The position numbers were made by a program, and so were the translations under genes. DNA of 56,243 nt. Source: a virus. Of the stretch, positions 1-6,864 are shown one piece after another. Numbering within the stretch: position 1 is the first letter of the stretch; every line of letters begins with the position of its first letter. The stretch covers positions 1 through 56,243 of the IMG/VR virus record IMGVR_UViG_3300009177_000011, one strand, 5' to 3'. Under the pieces are notes generated by a model that worked only from the letters and a program-made list of their open reading frames with translations, had not been told where the DNA came from and ran no database searches.

Positions 1-23
1 AATCATAATCATAATCATAATCA
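1..23. repeat. Left copy of 23-bp terminal direct repeat (AATCAT array)
   Basis: Nearly four tandem copies of the hexamer AATCAT. The same 23 bases form the last 23 bases of the window, so the two ends overlap exactly. This is what an assembler leaves when it closes a circular or circularly permuted phage genome, although a true short terminal repeat is also possible. Tandem hexamers in the main non-coding gap could also act as iterons. Confidence 0.9.
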
Positions 24-31
24 GAGGGAGT

Positions 32-142
32 GTGAGTGAGATCTGGGTTTACATCGGGTACGTTGGGCTATCGATCATCAGTGTCTTGGTCGGTGGTGGA
101 ACATGGTTTCTCCAGGGGTCACGACCATGGCCACTGGGATGA
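32..142 (+). CDS. Tentative small membrane peptide (36 aa)
   Basis: A GTG-started frame in the terminal gap. It encodes a short hydrophobic peptide with a likely membrane segment (IGYVGLSIISVLVGG) and ends RPWPLG. A GGGAG stretch sits immediately upstream, but the spacing to the GTG is only one or two bases, too short for a good ribosome site. It may be a chance frame; it is listed because it is the only plausible gene in this gap. Confidence 0.2.
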   Translation: MSEIWVYIGYVGLSIISVLVGGGTWFLQGSRPWPLG

Positions 143-320
143 GGGCTCGTTGCAGGACATGATCTGGACTCGTGTTCGGAGGGCGTGATCGCGTTGGTCA
201 TTCAGTTCACGATCACGAGTTGGATTTTTCCTGGAGTGGGAGGTAAGGATATATCAAGTCCGTCAACAACCCTCCCCACCCCACACCCCGTGGACACGGT
301 CTGAGGCAAAAAGAGATTCC
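143..320. other. Non-coding gap with hairpins, possible origin region
   Basis: Together with 56134-56243 and the start of the window this is the longest gene-poor stretch, about 430 bp across the circular junction. It holds an inverted repeat CGTGATCG (184-191) / CGATCACG (210-217) followed by a short T run, a perfect CCGTG-GA-CACGG hairpin (287-298) and a C-rich tract at 270-290. It lies next to a replication-initiation-like gene (ending at 55507, starting at 56133), so an origin role is possible but unproven. No convincing gene was seen. Confidence 0.35.
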
Positions 321-548
321 TTACTCTTCAGGATTTACGACTGGCAAGCCGGACTTCTTCGGTTTGCTCACGTCGATGGGCTTGGGAGCGGGCTTCATGC
401 GCAAGCGGAGCTTGAGCATCTCAAGCGCGACGAATGACTTGGCGAGTGAGGCTTTATCCTTCGGCTCAGCATCATGAACAGTAGTCATGATAACCCTCTG
501 AAGTTCAAGGGCGCTTCGATATGCCTCTCCATATTTCACGTAGGGCAT
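321..548 (-). CDS. Hypothetical protein, small basic
   Basis: A 75-residue frame with an amphipathic helical N-terminal half and a proline/lysine-rich tail (MKPAPKPIDVSKPKKSG). Function is not recognised. The ATG at 548 has no Shine-Dalgarno sequence and overlaps a candidate -10 element. An internal ATG at 488 is preceded by GAGGG at good spacing and would give 55 residues, so that may be the true start. It points leftward across the circular junction towards the replication-initiation-like gene and may head that leftward block. Confidence 0.5.
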   Translation of the reverse strand: MPYVKYGEAYRSALELQRVIMTTVHDAEPKDKASLAKSFVALEMLKLRLRMKPAPKPIDVSKPKKSGLPVVNPEE

Positions 549-576
549 CGTAGTGGGTATGATTGGTGGGCGTCAA
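547..576 (-). promoter_or_regulatory. Candidate sigma70-type promoter for the leftward block
   Basis: On the minus strand TTGACG (571-576) is followed after 18 bp by TACGAT (547-552). These match the -35 consensus at five of six and the -10 at four of six positions. Transcription would start inside the first codons of the 548 start, which favours translation from the ATG at 488. Confidence 0.35.
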
Positions 577-595
577 GAGTGGGCTTTGCTCGGGC

Positions 596-628
596 AACCA
601 TCACCGTTCGCATAAGGTGTAGGGGCTG
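596..628 (+). repeat. Intergenic direct repeat, copy 1
   Basis: The 33-base stretch contains CGCATAAGGT and ends GGGGCTG. A similar 32-base copy lies at 995-1026, each in the leader of a plus-strand early gene. About three quarters of positions are shared. It could be a promoter element or a regulatory RNA element. Confidence 0.4.
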
Positions 629-658
629 CATGGTGCCGTCCCTCAACGAAAGGTCACA

Positions 659-847
659 ATGCAAACTGAAATGTCCATACTCGAAGTCATTGACCGTGAG
701 TATGATGCCGCCCAAGAGGCTGCGCGGCTCGAACGTCTACGGCTCGCTGAGATTCACTTCTCCATGTGGAATCCCGGCACGCTCACCCTCGAACAAATCA
801 ACCGTCAAAACCATCCTGACTGGGCTTGGGATGACTACGCGATATGA
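659..847 (+). CDS. Hypothetical protein
   Basis: A 62-residue acidic protein, predicted helical in its first half and ending WAWDDYAI. A GAAAGG ribosome site precedes the ATG, like other early genes here. Its stop overlaps the next start as ATGA, which supports a real, translationally coupled pair. No family recognised. It appears to be the first gene of the rightward early block. Confidence 0.55.
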   Translation: MQTEMSILEVIDREYDAAQEAARLERLRLAEIHFSMWNPGTLTLEQINRQNHPDWAWDDYAI

Positions 848-996
848 AATTCTACTTCTGCCAAAAGGTTTACACGTGGGAAGGCCAGCCAAATGGGCAT
901 CTGACTATTCATGCCAACGGACTGTTCGAGGCACTTGAACTGCTGAAGCTGATGGTGTCTCACCCCGGACAGTGGGACCTCCGAGGTTACGAGTAA
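844..996 (+). CDS. Small hypothetical protein (50 aa)
   Basis: A 50-residue frame (starting MKFYFCQKVYTW, ending WDLRGYE) whose ATG overlaps the preceding stop as ATGA. It is rich in aromatic residues, with a central helix (LFEALELLKLMV). Coupling to the upstream gene is the main support. Function unknown. Confidence 0.5.
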   Translation: MKFYFCQKVYTWEGQPNGHLTIHANGLFEALELLKLMVSHPGQWDLRGYE

Positions 997-1026
997 CCAT
1001 CACAGCCCGCATAAGGTAGAGAGCTG
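995..1026 (+). repeat. Intergenic direct repeat, copy 2
   Basis: Second copy of the element at 596-628, sharing AACCATCAC and CGCATAAGGT. It begins inside the stop codon of the upstream gene and precedes the 1122 gene by about 95 bases. Confidence 0.4.
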
Positions 1027-1121
1027 TCCTGCCAGTGGTTCGCGGTCTGGGATGATTTCCCTTAGAGCGCGATTCACTCGCCGTGTCACAATCAAGTGCC
1101 ACGCTTAAAAGGACAGTCAAT

Positions 1122-1595
1122 ATGCAAACAGCAACAGCAAACAGCAATCAGCAACTCGGTCTCATCGGATTCGATGAAGCCATCCAGCAGGTGTTCTCCC
1201 CCAAGGAGATTAAGGGAAAAAACGGCGCCAACGTGGGCACCGTGTTCTCCCCGAAGTCCCGTAAGGACATTGCCGAGGCTCTAAACCTGAAAGGCGCTGA
1301 GAACAAAGACCGGCTGGAGTCCGAGATTCTGAAGCAGAGCGACGAGGCATTCCGCGTCGTCAAAGGCCAGATTGCCCAGTTGGGCGGCGATTGGACACTG
1401 AACAAGATTGCCACCCGCACCCTTGCCAGTGGTGTCCGCCAAATCAGTGTCACGGTGAAGGAAATCAAGCGCAACGTCGGCCCCAGCGACGATGCCATCG
1501 CCAAATCACTCGGCTGGACGGTCGAGCAGGTCCAAGAGGCCCGTCGCCGGCAGAATTCCCAGCTCGAAGCCCAGACGATCGAGCAGCCGGAGTAA
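1122..1595 (+). CDS. Hypothetical protein, early region
   Basis: 157 residues. The ATG at 1122 is chosen because AAAAGGACAG lies just upstream, matching the standard leader of this phage; the longer frame from 1083 has no such site. The middle (KSRKDIAEALNLKG, ENKDRLESEILKQS) looks helical. The tail contains a helix-turn-helix-like stretch (DDAIAKSLGWTVEQVQEARR), suggesting DNA binding. No named family recognised. Confidence 0.7.
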   Translation: MQTATANSNQQLGLIGFDEAIQQVFSPKEIKGKNGANVGTVFSPKSRKDIAEALNLKGAENKDRLESEILKQSDEAFRVVKGQIAQLGGDWTLNKIATRTLASGVRQISVTVKEIKRNVGPSDDAIAKSLGWTVEQVQEARRRQNSQLEAQTIEQPE

Positions 1596-1599
1596 TCCA

Positions 1600-1848
1600 A
1601 TGCCACATCAACACCGGGTCGAGGAGACTAAGACCCGGTTTCTCTCTATGGACAAATTCCGCCTCATGGTCGCGTTCCTCACCGGACAGCCGTTGACCGT
1701 TTATCCGAACATCACCACGATGGTGCCCGTCGATTTCGTGGTCATCAACAAGATTGAGCGCGAAGATGGCAGCAACCGAAGCTATAACCTGACCGGCATC
1801 CTCCGCGACGGCAGGGAATGCACCATTCACATCATCACAATCACATGA
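1600..1848 (+). CDS. Hypothetical protein
   Basis: 82 residues, mainly beta-like (FVVINKIEREDG, YNLTGILRDGRE). The start at 1600 has GGAG at good spacing. A second ATG at 1648 would give 66 residues and would place the hairpin at 1613-1639 upstream of the gene. Its stop overlaps the next start as ATGA. Confidence 0.55.
   Translation: MPHQHRVEETKTRFLSMDKFRLMVAFLTGQPLTVYPNITTMVPVDFVVINKIEREDGSNRSYNLTGILRDGRECTIHIITIT
1613..1639 (+). terminator. Hairpin ACCGGGTC / GACCCGGT
   Basis: Perfect 8-bp stem with an 11-base loop followed by TTTCTCTCT. It is terminator-like, but lies inside the coding frame if translation starts at 1600. It may instead be an RNA-processing or attenuation element. Confidence 0.4.
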
Positions 1849-2018
1849 CGCAATCCGAAATCGACAACGAATTCAATATCGACCGGCTGCGGCGTAAGGA
1901 AGATCAAGCCTGGGAATTGGCTGGGTGCGCTCGTGTTGACGGCGATAAGGCCGACGAAGCACGGTGGACAGCGGAAGCGCAAGCCATTCGAAGAAGAATA
2001 ACCGAATTAAAGGAGTAA
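1845..2018 (+). CDS. Hypothetical protein, charged helical
   Basis: 57 residues, almost entirely helical and charged (IDRLRRKEDQAWELAG, AIRRRITELKE). It starts by ATGA overlap with the upstream stop. No family recognised. Confidence 0.5.
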   Translation: MTQSEIDNEFNIDRLRRKEDQAWELAGCARVDGDKADEARWTAEAQAIRRRITELKE

Positions 2019-2020
2019 CT

Positions 2021-2383
2021 ATGACCAAAGCAAAATGGATGCAGCAGTTCATGGCCAACCGAGAGACGCTTGTGGACTTTGTCCTCAACTGGCATCCCCA
2101 TTCCGTCCTCCGTGGAAGAGAGAAAGTCGATTTGCCCATCACCGCACCCTCCGCCGAAGTCAGCCGGCTGCAAATCGAAGGTGAAGGCGCCGACACACGA
2201 CCAGCTGCCACGATGGCTCGCGCAATCATGGTTGATGACGTGTACACACTGAACAACCTGCTTAATGACGCCTATTTTGCTGTACCTGAGAGTACAGGCT
2301 GCTGGCAGATTCGCGGCTTCAGTGAAGCGGTGGCGCTCATGGAGGACCCACCTGAGGACGATGAATCTGAAGAAAGGAGATAA
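2021..2383 (+). CDS. Hypothetical protein
   Basis: 120 residues. AAAGGAG at ideal spacing sets the start at 2021 rather than the upstream in-frame ATG at 1964. The N-terminus is helical, the middle proline- and alanine-containing, and the tail acidic (PPEDDESEERR). No recognised motif. The next gene follows after two bases. Confidence 0.65.
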   Translation: MTKAKWMQQFMANRETLVDFVLNWHPHSVLRGREKVDLPITAPSAEVSRLQIEGEGADTRPAATMARAIMVDDVYTLNNLLNDAYFAVPESTGCWQIRGFSEAVALMEDPPEDDESEERR

Positions 2384-2385
2384 TC

Positions 2386-2574
2386 ATGCCGAAGAAAACT
2401 TTCACCATCTACGTCACTGCTGAGTTCGAGGAGAACGATGACCTGCACGGCATCGCCAAATCCCTAGCCTCCAAAGCAAATGAGATGCTGACCGACTGGA
2501 TGTGGCTTAAGAAACGAAATACGACCGTCGAAACCAGCCACATAATCTCAAACGTGCCACCACCACATGATTAA
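2386..2574 (+). CDS. Hypothetical protein
   Basis: 62 residues with a strong AAAGGAG ribosome site. It starts with a beta strand (KKTFTIYVTAEFEEN), then a helix and a strand. A small alpha/beta fold is likely. Function unknown. Confidence 0.65.
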   Translation: MPKKTFTIYVTAEFEENDDLHGIAKSLASKANEMLTDWMWLKKRNTTVETSHIISNVPPPHD

Positions 2575-2659
2575 GAAACTGTGGCGCTGGCTGGTGCGCC
2601 GATTCCACAAACCACAACGTCAAGTCGGAGGATACCACTTGGCATGGCCAACCGAATAA
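2567..2659 (+). CDS. Tentative basic micropeptide (30 aa)
   Basis: Starts eight bases before the upstream stop. It encodes a very basic, tryptophan-containing peptide beginning MIKKLWRWLVRRFHK. The amphipathic basic helix could bind membrane or nucleic acid. Short length makes this uncertain. Confidence 0.3.
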   Translation: MIKKLWRWLVRRFHKPQRQVGGYHLAWPTE

Positions 2660-2675
2660 AGAAAGCAAACAACCT

Positions 2676-2831
2676 ATGGGCGTCATAATCATATTCCCAT
2701 CCTCAATGCCGCACGAACAGTGTGAGGCATGGGTTAAAGAGAGATTTCAATTCTGGGATTGGCCAAAGTTTTGGGCTGTGGACTGGAAAGCGTCCCCTTG
2801 CTACTGGAAGTTCTGGCCTGTCATCTCGTAG
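2676..2831 (+). CDS. Small tryptophan-rich protein (51 aa)
   Basis: 51 residues with seven tryptophans (for example FWDWPKFWAVDW). It fills the space between two supported genes and ends ten bases before a hairpin. The upstream ribosome site is weak. The aromatic composition is unusual for a chance frame. Function unknown. Confidence 0.45.
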   Translation: MGVIIIFPSSMPHEQCEAWVKERFQFWDWPKFWAVDWKASPCYWKFWPVIS

Positions 2832-2840
2832 GCAAAGCAC

Positions 2841-2865
2841 GGAGCGAGACGATCTCACTCGCTCC
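2841..2865 (+). terminator. Intergenic hairpin GGAGCGAG / CTCGCTCC
   Basis: Perfect 8-bp stem with a 9-base loop followed by CTCTTT. It is one of a series of hairpins placed between early genes, just before the next ribosome site. Confidence 0.5.
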
Positions 2866-2904
2866 CTCTTTGCCAGCATGGTGCTGGTGATACGAAAGAA
2901 CAAA

Positions 2905-3093
2905 ATGAAATTCAAATGGAAGGTCACTATCACAGGAAACGACACGTTTTCCGCCCAATGCTGGGTGACGGCGGTCAACATTTACGACGCACTCGTCGGG
3001 GCTGAGCAAGCAAAATCAGGGTTCGAGAATCAAACCATCGAGCAGCTCACGATTGTCGGAGTGGAGCGCGAGGATTGCCCAAAATTCAAATGA
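2905..3093 (+). CDS. Hypothetical protein
   Basis: 62 residues with alternating strands (MKFKWKVTITG) and a helix (AVNIYDALVGAEQA). The start at 2905 follows GAAAGAAC. The stop overlaps the next start as ATGA. No family recognised. Confidence 0.55.
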   Translation: MKFKWKVTITGNDTFSAQCWVTAVNIYDALVGAEQAKSGFENQTIEQLTIVGVEREDCPKFK

Positions 3094-3281
3094 AAATAAT
3101 CCTGGCAAAATCACCCGACGGAAGCCTCTCGATCACACTCGACAACTACGCCGCCAACGAGTGCGACGATATCGAGATTGACATCGAGCCAAGCGCAGCC
3201 GGGGAAGATCCCCACATTTACGTCACCGTCACCCGTGATGGCGGCGAAGTGTACGAGGGCCGGCTGCCACTGAAGGAATAA
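3090..3281 (+). CDS. Hypothetical protein, acidic beta-rich
   Basis: 63 residues, starting by ATGA overlap at 3090. Strongly acidic in the middle (CDDIEIDIEPSAAGEDP) with predicted strands throughout. A stem CCGGC/GCCGG at 3288-3303 follows directly. Confidence 0.55.
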   Translation: MKIILAKSPDGSLSITLDNYAANECDDIEIDIEPSAAGEDPHIYVTVTRDGGEVYEGRLPLKE

Positions 3282-3321
3282 CACTTTCCGGCAATCCAGC
3301 CGGGATAACCAAAGGACAGAA

Positions 3322-3657
3322 ATGCAGACCATAAATCCAAAACACCTGACCGCAGCGCAGTTTAGGCGATTGGCCGACATTAAGGACCAAATCACGGCGC
3401 TGGAGCACGAGTTCCACGTCATCTCCACCACCGGCACACCTGTCAGCATGCCTACAAATGTCCACCGCGGTAGACAGTGGAGCGCTGCCCGCCGGAAGAA
3501 GTTCGAACAGACGATTGCCACCCGCAATAGCGTCATTCGCCCGGTGGGATACGATAAACCCCGTAAGCCCATGTCAGCCAAGGCCAGAGCCAAGATCGGC
3601 CGCGCCATGAAGAAACGCTGGAAGAAAGCGTGGGCGGCAGGTAAAACGACGTTGTGA
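3322..3657 (+). CDS. Basic DNA-binding-like protein carrying the palindrome
   Basis: 111 residues preceded by ACCAAAGGACAG. The N-terminal half is helical (FRRLADIKDQITALEHEF). The C-terminal half is very basic, with a motif of the type PMSAKARAKIGRAMKKRW that recurs in many phage and bacterial DNA-associated proteins. A nucleic-acid-binding role is inferred from charge only. The 18-bp palindrome at 3459-3476 is read here as Val-His-Arg-Gly-Arg-Gln, unlike the Ser-Thr-Ala-Val-Asp frame used elsewhere. Confidence 0.65.
   Translation: MQTINPKHLTAAQFRRLADIKDQITALEHEFHVISTTGTPVSMPTNVHRGRQWSAARRKKFEQTIATRNSVIRPVGYDKPRKPMSAKARAKIGRAMKKRWKKAWAAGKTTL
3459..3476. repeat. 18-bp palindrome copy 1
   Basis: TGTCCACCGCGGTAGACA, one mismatch from the perfect palindrome TGTCCACCGCGGTGGACA. 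It lies inside the 3322-3657 gene and is read in the Val-His-Arg-Gly frame. Confidence 0.9.
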
Positions 3658-3670
3658 TGGTTCCACTCCC

Positions 3671-3710
3671 AGCTCCCACGCGGAGCTTGGACTGAAGCAA
3701 TCATGCTTCA
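3671..3710 (+). terminator. Two intergenic hairpins
   Basis: AGCTCC/GGAGCT (3671-3687), then TGAAGCA/TGCTTCA (3693-3710), directly before the AAAAGGATAG ribosome site of the next gene. No T run follows, so RNA processing or protection is as likely as termination. Confidence 0.4.
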
Positions 3711-3730
3711 AACAACCAAAAGGATAGAAC

Positions 3731-4306
3731 ATGGCCAAAGCCATCTTAAAACCCAAACCGTTCTCGAAGCTGAGCGCCGCTGAAAAGCGAATCGCCATCG
3801 CCGAGGATATTATCAAACAAATCAATGCCGATCGGTACTCCGTTCGGCAAGGCATGTGGTTGGCGGTAGATCCAGTCAAGCCAGCCAGTCAGGAAGATGC
3901 AGCTAAACTAAACGCCAAGATCATTCAAAACGTGCTACTTGGTGGCAGGCAAACCATCGTGGTGGAGACGCCTCCAGCCACCTGCACGTGCTGCGCTGTG
4001 GGGGCAGCCTGCGCTTCCGCTATCCGATTGTTCAATCAGGACAGTTTGACTGGCAGTCCGGGGTTTGGATACGAACTGGAGGACTACAAACAGGTCAAGT
4101 CCATACTTCAAAAGTACTTTCCAAAGGCGCAAATCGACCTCATGGAAGCGGCTTTTGAAATACGTACCGATAGTCACCACCGGGATGCGGGAGAAAAATC
4201 ACTCGATCGCGCCATCGAATTCGGCGATGGTTTCATCGAGGATGAGGACCGGTTGAAGGCTATCTGCAATAACATCATCAAGAACAAAGGCACATTCAGG
4301 CCGTGA
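3731..4306 (+). CDS. Conserved phage hypothetical protein with CxCC motif
   Basis: 191 residues preceded by ACCAAAAGGATAG. The N-terminal segment KLSAAEKRIAIAEDIIKQI followed by a short beta hairpin, then a cysteine cluster TCTCCAVGAACASA, gives the look of a family I associate with phages and plasmids; its function is unknown. The cysteines (about residues 83-92) could bind metal. The C-terminal third is helical (DRLKAICNNIIKNKG). No enzymatic motif identified. Confidence 0.65.
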   Translation: MAKAILKPKPFSKLSAAEKRIAIAEDIIKQINADRYSVRQGMWLAVDPVKPASQEDAAKLNAKIIQNVLLGGRQTIVVETPPATCTCCAVGAACASAIRLFNQDSLTGSPGFGYELEDYKQVKSILQKYFPKAQIDLMEAAFEIRTDSHHRDAGEKSLDRAIEFGDGFIEDEDRLKAICNNIIKNKGTFRP

Positions 4307-4316
4307 TTCACACACT

Positions 4317-4341
4317 CTGGAGCGTGCACGTGACGCCCCAG
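4317..4341 (+). terminator. Intergenic hairpin
   Basis: CTGGAGCGT / ACGCCCCAG, a 9-bp stem with one mismatch, lying between the 3731 and 4380 genes and upstream of ACCAAAGGACA. Confidence 0.35.
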
Positions 4342-4379
4342 ACTGTGGAAATGACGCCACAAAAAACCAAAGGACAACA

Positions 4380-4583
4380 ATGAGTGCAAAGCGAACATTA
4401 CCAATTCAATTCCCACCGACCACCACGTTCACTGAGAAGGGCGATGGCGTGTCTATTCACTGGACCCACCAGTACGACCAGAACCTGGCCCACAAGCCTT
4501 TCCGCTGCGTGTGCGCCAGCGTGGAATCGACTCGCACCGCACCCAAGCGAATGGTCAAATATCTGCGACAGGATGAACGATGA
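4380..4583 (+). CDS. Hypothetical protein
   Basis: 67 residues with a strong ACCAAAGGACAAC leader. The middle is probably a beta hairpin, followed by a basic helix (APKRMVKYLRQDER). The stop overlaps the next start as ATGA. Confidence 0.6.
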   Translation: MSAKRTLPIQFPPTTTFTEKGDGVSIHWTHQYDQNLAHKPFRCVCASVESTRTAPKRMVKYLRQDER

Positions 4584-4834
4584 GTGGAGAAATCAAACAA
4601 GTGCGACTCTCTGAACTGCTCACGCATGAGCAGCTGGATGAGGTTGAGAATATCCTCAACAACTGCGGTGGCGACCGAATGAAAGCCACCAAGGACCTAC
4701 GCACCTACTTCGGGCAGTTTCGAGCCGAGCTTGAAGCCAAGGGTGTCGTCAGCGACTATCTCGCCTACGTCATTGCCTACCGGCAGTGGACAGGTGGCGA
4801 TAACGGCGACCGGGTGGTCGCATTCAGCACATGA
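4580..4834 (+). CDS. Hypothetical helical protein
   Basis: 84 residues, coupled by ATGA on both sides. Two helices dominate (EQLDEVENILNNC and DLRTYFGQFRAELEAKG), followed by an aromatic helix. No family recognised. Confidence 0.6.
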   Translation: MSGEIKQVRLSELLTHEQLDEVENILNNCGGDRMKATKDLRTYFGQFRAELEAKGVVSDYLAYVIAYRQWTGGDNGDRVVAFST

Positions 4835-4995
4835 AGTGCCTGCTTTATTTGGCCGTCGCACTCTGGATGATCGCGCTGTTTTATCGAATAAAACACGCAA
4901 TCCAGCGCTGGTGGTATTGCCGTCAGCTAAAGAAGCTCATTCGAGCCATGTACGAGCTGATGGACACCATCGATAAAATCAGGAATATCCGATAA
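4831..4995 (+). CDS. Small membrane protein (54 aa)
   Basis: 54 residues starting by ATGA overlap. The N-terminal stretch LLYLAVALWMIALFY is a good single membrane helix, followed by a basic, amphipathic cytoplasmic tail (RIKHAIQRWWYCRQLKKLIR). It is likely inserted in the inner membrane with the tail inside. Function unknown. Confidence 0.5.
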   Translation: MKCLLYLAVALWMIALFYRIKHAIQRWWYCRQLKKLIRAMYELMDTIDKIRNIR

Positions 4996-5005
4996 ATTCA
5001 GCACT

Positions 5006-5043
5006 CCGCTGTTTCACACTTGCAACAGCGGACTCCTGGAGTT
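5006..5043 (+). terminator. Intergenic hairpins
   Basis: CCGCTGTT (5006-5013) pairs with AACAGCGG (5024-5031), followed by ACTCCTGGAGT (5033-5043). They sit just upstream of AAAAGGACAG. Confidence 0.4.
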
Positions 5044-5060
5044 AAAAGGACAGGGCGTGA

Positions 5061-5405
5061 GTGAAGCACGCAACGGGGAATACCCCCTTCACGTTAGTAC
5101 TAACAGACAGAATAGTTATGACACAAAATCAAGTTCAAACCTTCGTGGACTCGGAAGTCCAGAAGCTGGCCGATCGTCGTATCAAGCCCCTCATCGCCTC
5201 GATCAACGGCGAGCTGGAAACCCAGCGTGCCAACAATGCGGAGAAGGCTCGTTTGGACTTCCTCAATGAGGAGTCCAACAAGCGCATCACCGCGTTCCAA
5301 ACCGAACTCGGCAAGGCCAATGCCGAGGTCAACAGCCTCGCTGTGAAGCTGGCGGAAGCCACGGCCGGCGCTGCCAACACCGGCACCACGACGGCCCAGC
5401 CATAA
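5061..5405 (+). CDS. Coiled-coil hypothetical protein
   Basis: The body (from MTQNQVQTFVDSEVQKLADR onward) is a long charged helix, probably a coiled coil, ending in an alanine/threonine-rich tail. The start is uncertain. GTG at 5061 lies about ten bases after AAAAGGA; the ATG at 5118 begins the convincingly protein-like part (95 residues) but has no ribosome site. A hairpin (CCCAGCC/GGCTGGG) spans the stop. It directly precedes the ubiquitin-like cassette. Confidence 0.55.
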   Translation: MKHATGNTPFTLVLTDRIVMTQNQVQTFVDSEVQKLADRRIKPLIASINGELETQRANNAEKARLDFLNEESNKRITAFQTELGKANAEVNSLAVKLAEATAGAANTGTTTAQP

Positions 5406-5448
5406 TCGGCTGGGATAACCAAAAAAACCAGTAACCAAAGGAAACAAA

Positions 5449-5691
5449 ATGTTTCGTTGTACTGTAGTTTACGGTCCCGACTCCACGGAGCACCAGAGTG
5501 ATTCGCCGATTTATATCCGCGACGTCAAGAACTCGGATGAGCTGCGTGATGAGTTGGGTTACGGTGATAACGTCAATCTCCTGATTGGCGGCATTGCCAT
5601 GCCTGAAGACGCGCTGGTCCCGAACGGGTCCACGGTGGTGATTGAAACCGCGGCCAATAAGAAGGCCACGGTCGAACTCGCCCTCGCGTAA
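5449..5691 (+). CDS. Ubiquitin-like (beta-grasp) protein, candidate
   Basis: 80 residues with an ACCAAAGGAAAC leader. The pattern of strand (FRCTVVYG), helix (DELRDELG), strand (NVNLLIGG), then a loop and a final hairpin (NGSTVVIETAANKKATVEL) fits the beta-grasp fold of ThiS/MoaD and prokaryotic ubiquitin-like proteins. Direct linkage to E2-like, E1-like and JAB-like genes is the strongest argument. The C-terminus is ELALA, not Gly-Gly. It would therefore need processing, or be modified in another way, before activation. Fold assignment is inference from pattern and neighbourhood. Confidence 0.55.
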   Translation: MFRCTVVYGPDSTEHQSDSPIYIRDVKNSDELRDELGYGDNVNLLIGGIAMPEDALVPNGSTVVIETAANKKATVELALA

Positions 5692-5706
5692 GCGACAAAC
5701 CTCACC

Positions 5707-5742
5707 GCCCGGCTCATGAGTCAACCAGCTCGTGGGCCGGGC
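5707..5742 (+). terminator. Terminator-like hairpin between the Ub-like and E2-like genes
   Basis: GCCCGGC (5707-5713) pairs with GCCGGGC (5736-5742), followed by TCTTTATT. It lies between the ubiquitin-like gene and the ribosome site of the E2-like gene and could lower downstream expression. Confidence 0.5.
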
Positions 5743-5772
5743 TCTTTATTCTTACAAACCAAAGGACAGATT

Positions 5773-6519
5773 ATGCAAGAAACATTAGACTATATCATTA
5801 CTCGAGAGGGCAAGGTCTACCGCCGACATAGAAAGTTGGAGGAGATCGACCCTGGAGATGCCATTCAAAAGGCGTTCGCTCAAAACATTGTCATCCCCGT
5901 CCGAAATTTCCTGGAGTTGCCGGGACACGGGCCGGTGAACATGGTGTTCCAACAGCAGGACAGCGTGATTCATGTGTCCGTGCCACTGGAAACCATCAAC
6001 TTCCGCACCTCATTCAAAGCCATTACCGCGGACGAGGGCTACAAGAACCAGCTCTTTCCCTCATTCCATCCCAAGCACAGCGAGGACCCCATGATGGAGA
6101 TTGAGTGGGTGCGTGCCGACGCGATGATGAAGCAGGACGCGACCATGCGACTGCGGTTTCACATCATGATTAAGCCGCACGTCACCGGCTGGATGGCCTT
6201 CGACCACTACCTCTACGCCTTCGACGGCCGTGGGGTGGCTTACCGGCTGCCCATCGCCAATCTCTTCGACACGTGCCAGGTCTGCATGGGTGAGTACAAC
6301 TCGAAGTCGGAAACGGTTATGGAAACTGTGGCGAAAGCGCTGCATCAGTTTCGCACCGCATCATGGAACGCGGACTTGTTCAAGAACTCGGAGGATGTGT
6401 GGAAGTTCATACGGTTCAAAGCGCTGGACAATGGCTTTGCCACGCAGCCGATTATCGTTCCTTGGACCACCATGTGCGCCAAGGTAAACCCTGCATTCCT
6501 TAAATTCTGCCAGTTATGA
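5773..6519 (+). CDS. E2-like protein (PRTRC protein B / Prok-E2 type), candidate
   Basis: 248 residues. The start at 5773 is set by ACCAAAGGACAG; the frame extends to 5716 without a ribosome site. A central beta-rich region leads to the motif LPIANLFDTCQVCMGE (residues 159-174). In the prokaryotic E2-like family of PRTRC cassettes a cysteine in a similar 'N-(l/v)-(f/y)...vC-x-G' context is proposed as the conjugating residue. Cys171 (and Cys168) are candidates here. It would accept the ubiquitin-like protein from the E1-like enzyme at 6865. The gene overlaps the next by ATGA. Confidence 0.55.
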   Translation: MQETLDYIITREGKVYRRHRKLEEIDPGDAIQKAFAQNIVIPVRNFLELPGHGPVNMVFQQQDSVIHVSVPLETINFRTSFKAITADEGYKNQLFPSFHPKHSEDPMMEIEWVRADAMMKQDATMRLRFHIMIKPHVTGWMAFDHYLYAFDGRGVAYRLPIANLFDTCQVCMGEYNSKSETVMETVAKALHQFRTASWNADLFKNSEDVWKFIRFKALDNGFATQPIIVPWTTMCAKVNPAFLKFCQL

Positions 6520-6860
6520 GCACACCCAATCCTACTCTTCCCCTGCTGTTGGATGGGTGCAGGACTGTACCGGAGACTTGCACCGAGAGATGGAACAACA
6601 TAATCACGTCTTGTGCCTACCAGATTGCAGAGGATCGATACGATAATCGTGGATCTCCTTATGAGCGCCACAACTGCACAGTGGCGGCCATGATCTGCAC
6701 GGACCATCTTTTGAGGGATGCGATGCTGAACGCTAAAATCAACCTGGAACAGTTTGATAACATTGTTGAAGCGGCTAAGAGCATCATGTATGAGCGCACG
6801 CAGGAAAAAAATCCGGCAGCCAAGGTGGTCAACGTGCTTAACCGTATCTTGGAAGGATGA
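6516..6860 (+). CDS. Small helical protein of the Ub-like cassette
   Basis: 114 residues, mostly helical, with several cysteines (positions about 15, 22, 33, 54, 61). It starts by ATGA overlap with the E2-like gene and lies immediately before the E1-like gene. Small alpha-helical proteins of unknown function are known companions of prokaryotic E2/E1/JAB operons, so a partner or scaffold role is plausible. No catalytic motif visible. Confidence 0.5.
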   Translation: MSTPNPTLPLLLDGCRTVPETCTERWNNIITSCAYQIAEDRYDNRGSPYERHNCTVAAMICTDHLLRDAMLNAKINLEQFDNIVEAAKSIMYERTQEKNPAAKVVNVLNRILEG

Positions 6861-6864
6861 TGAC

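Noticed and set aside
474-938. Plus-strand open frame (154 aa) near the left end
   Set aside because: Overlaps better supported small genes in other frames and has no ribosome site.
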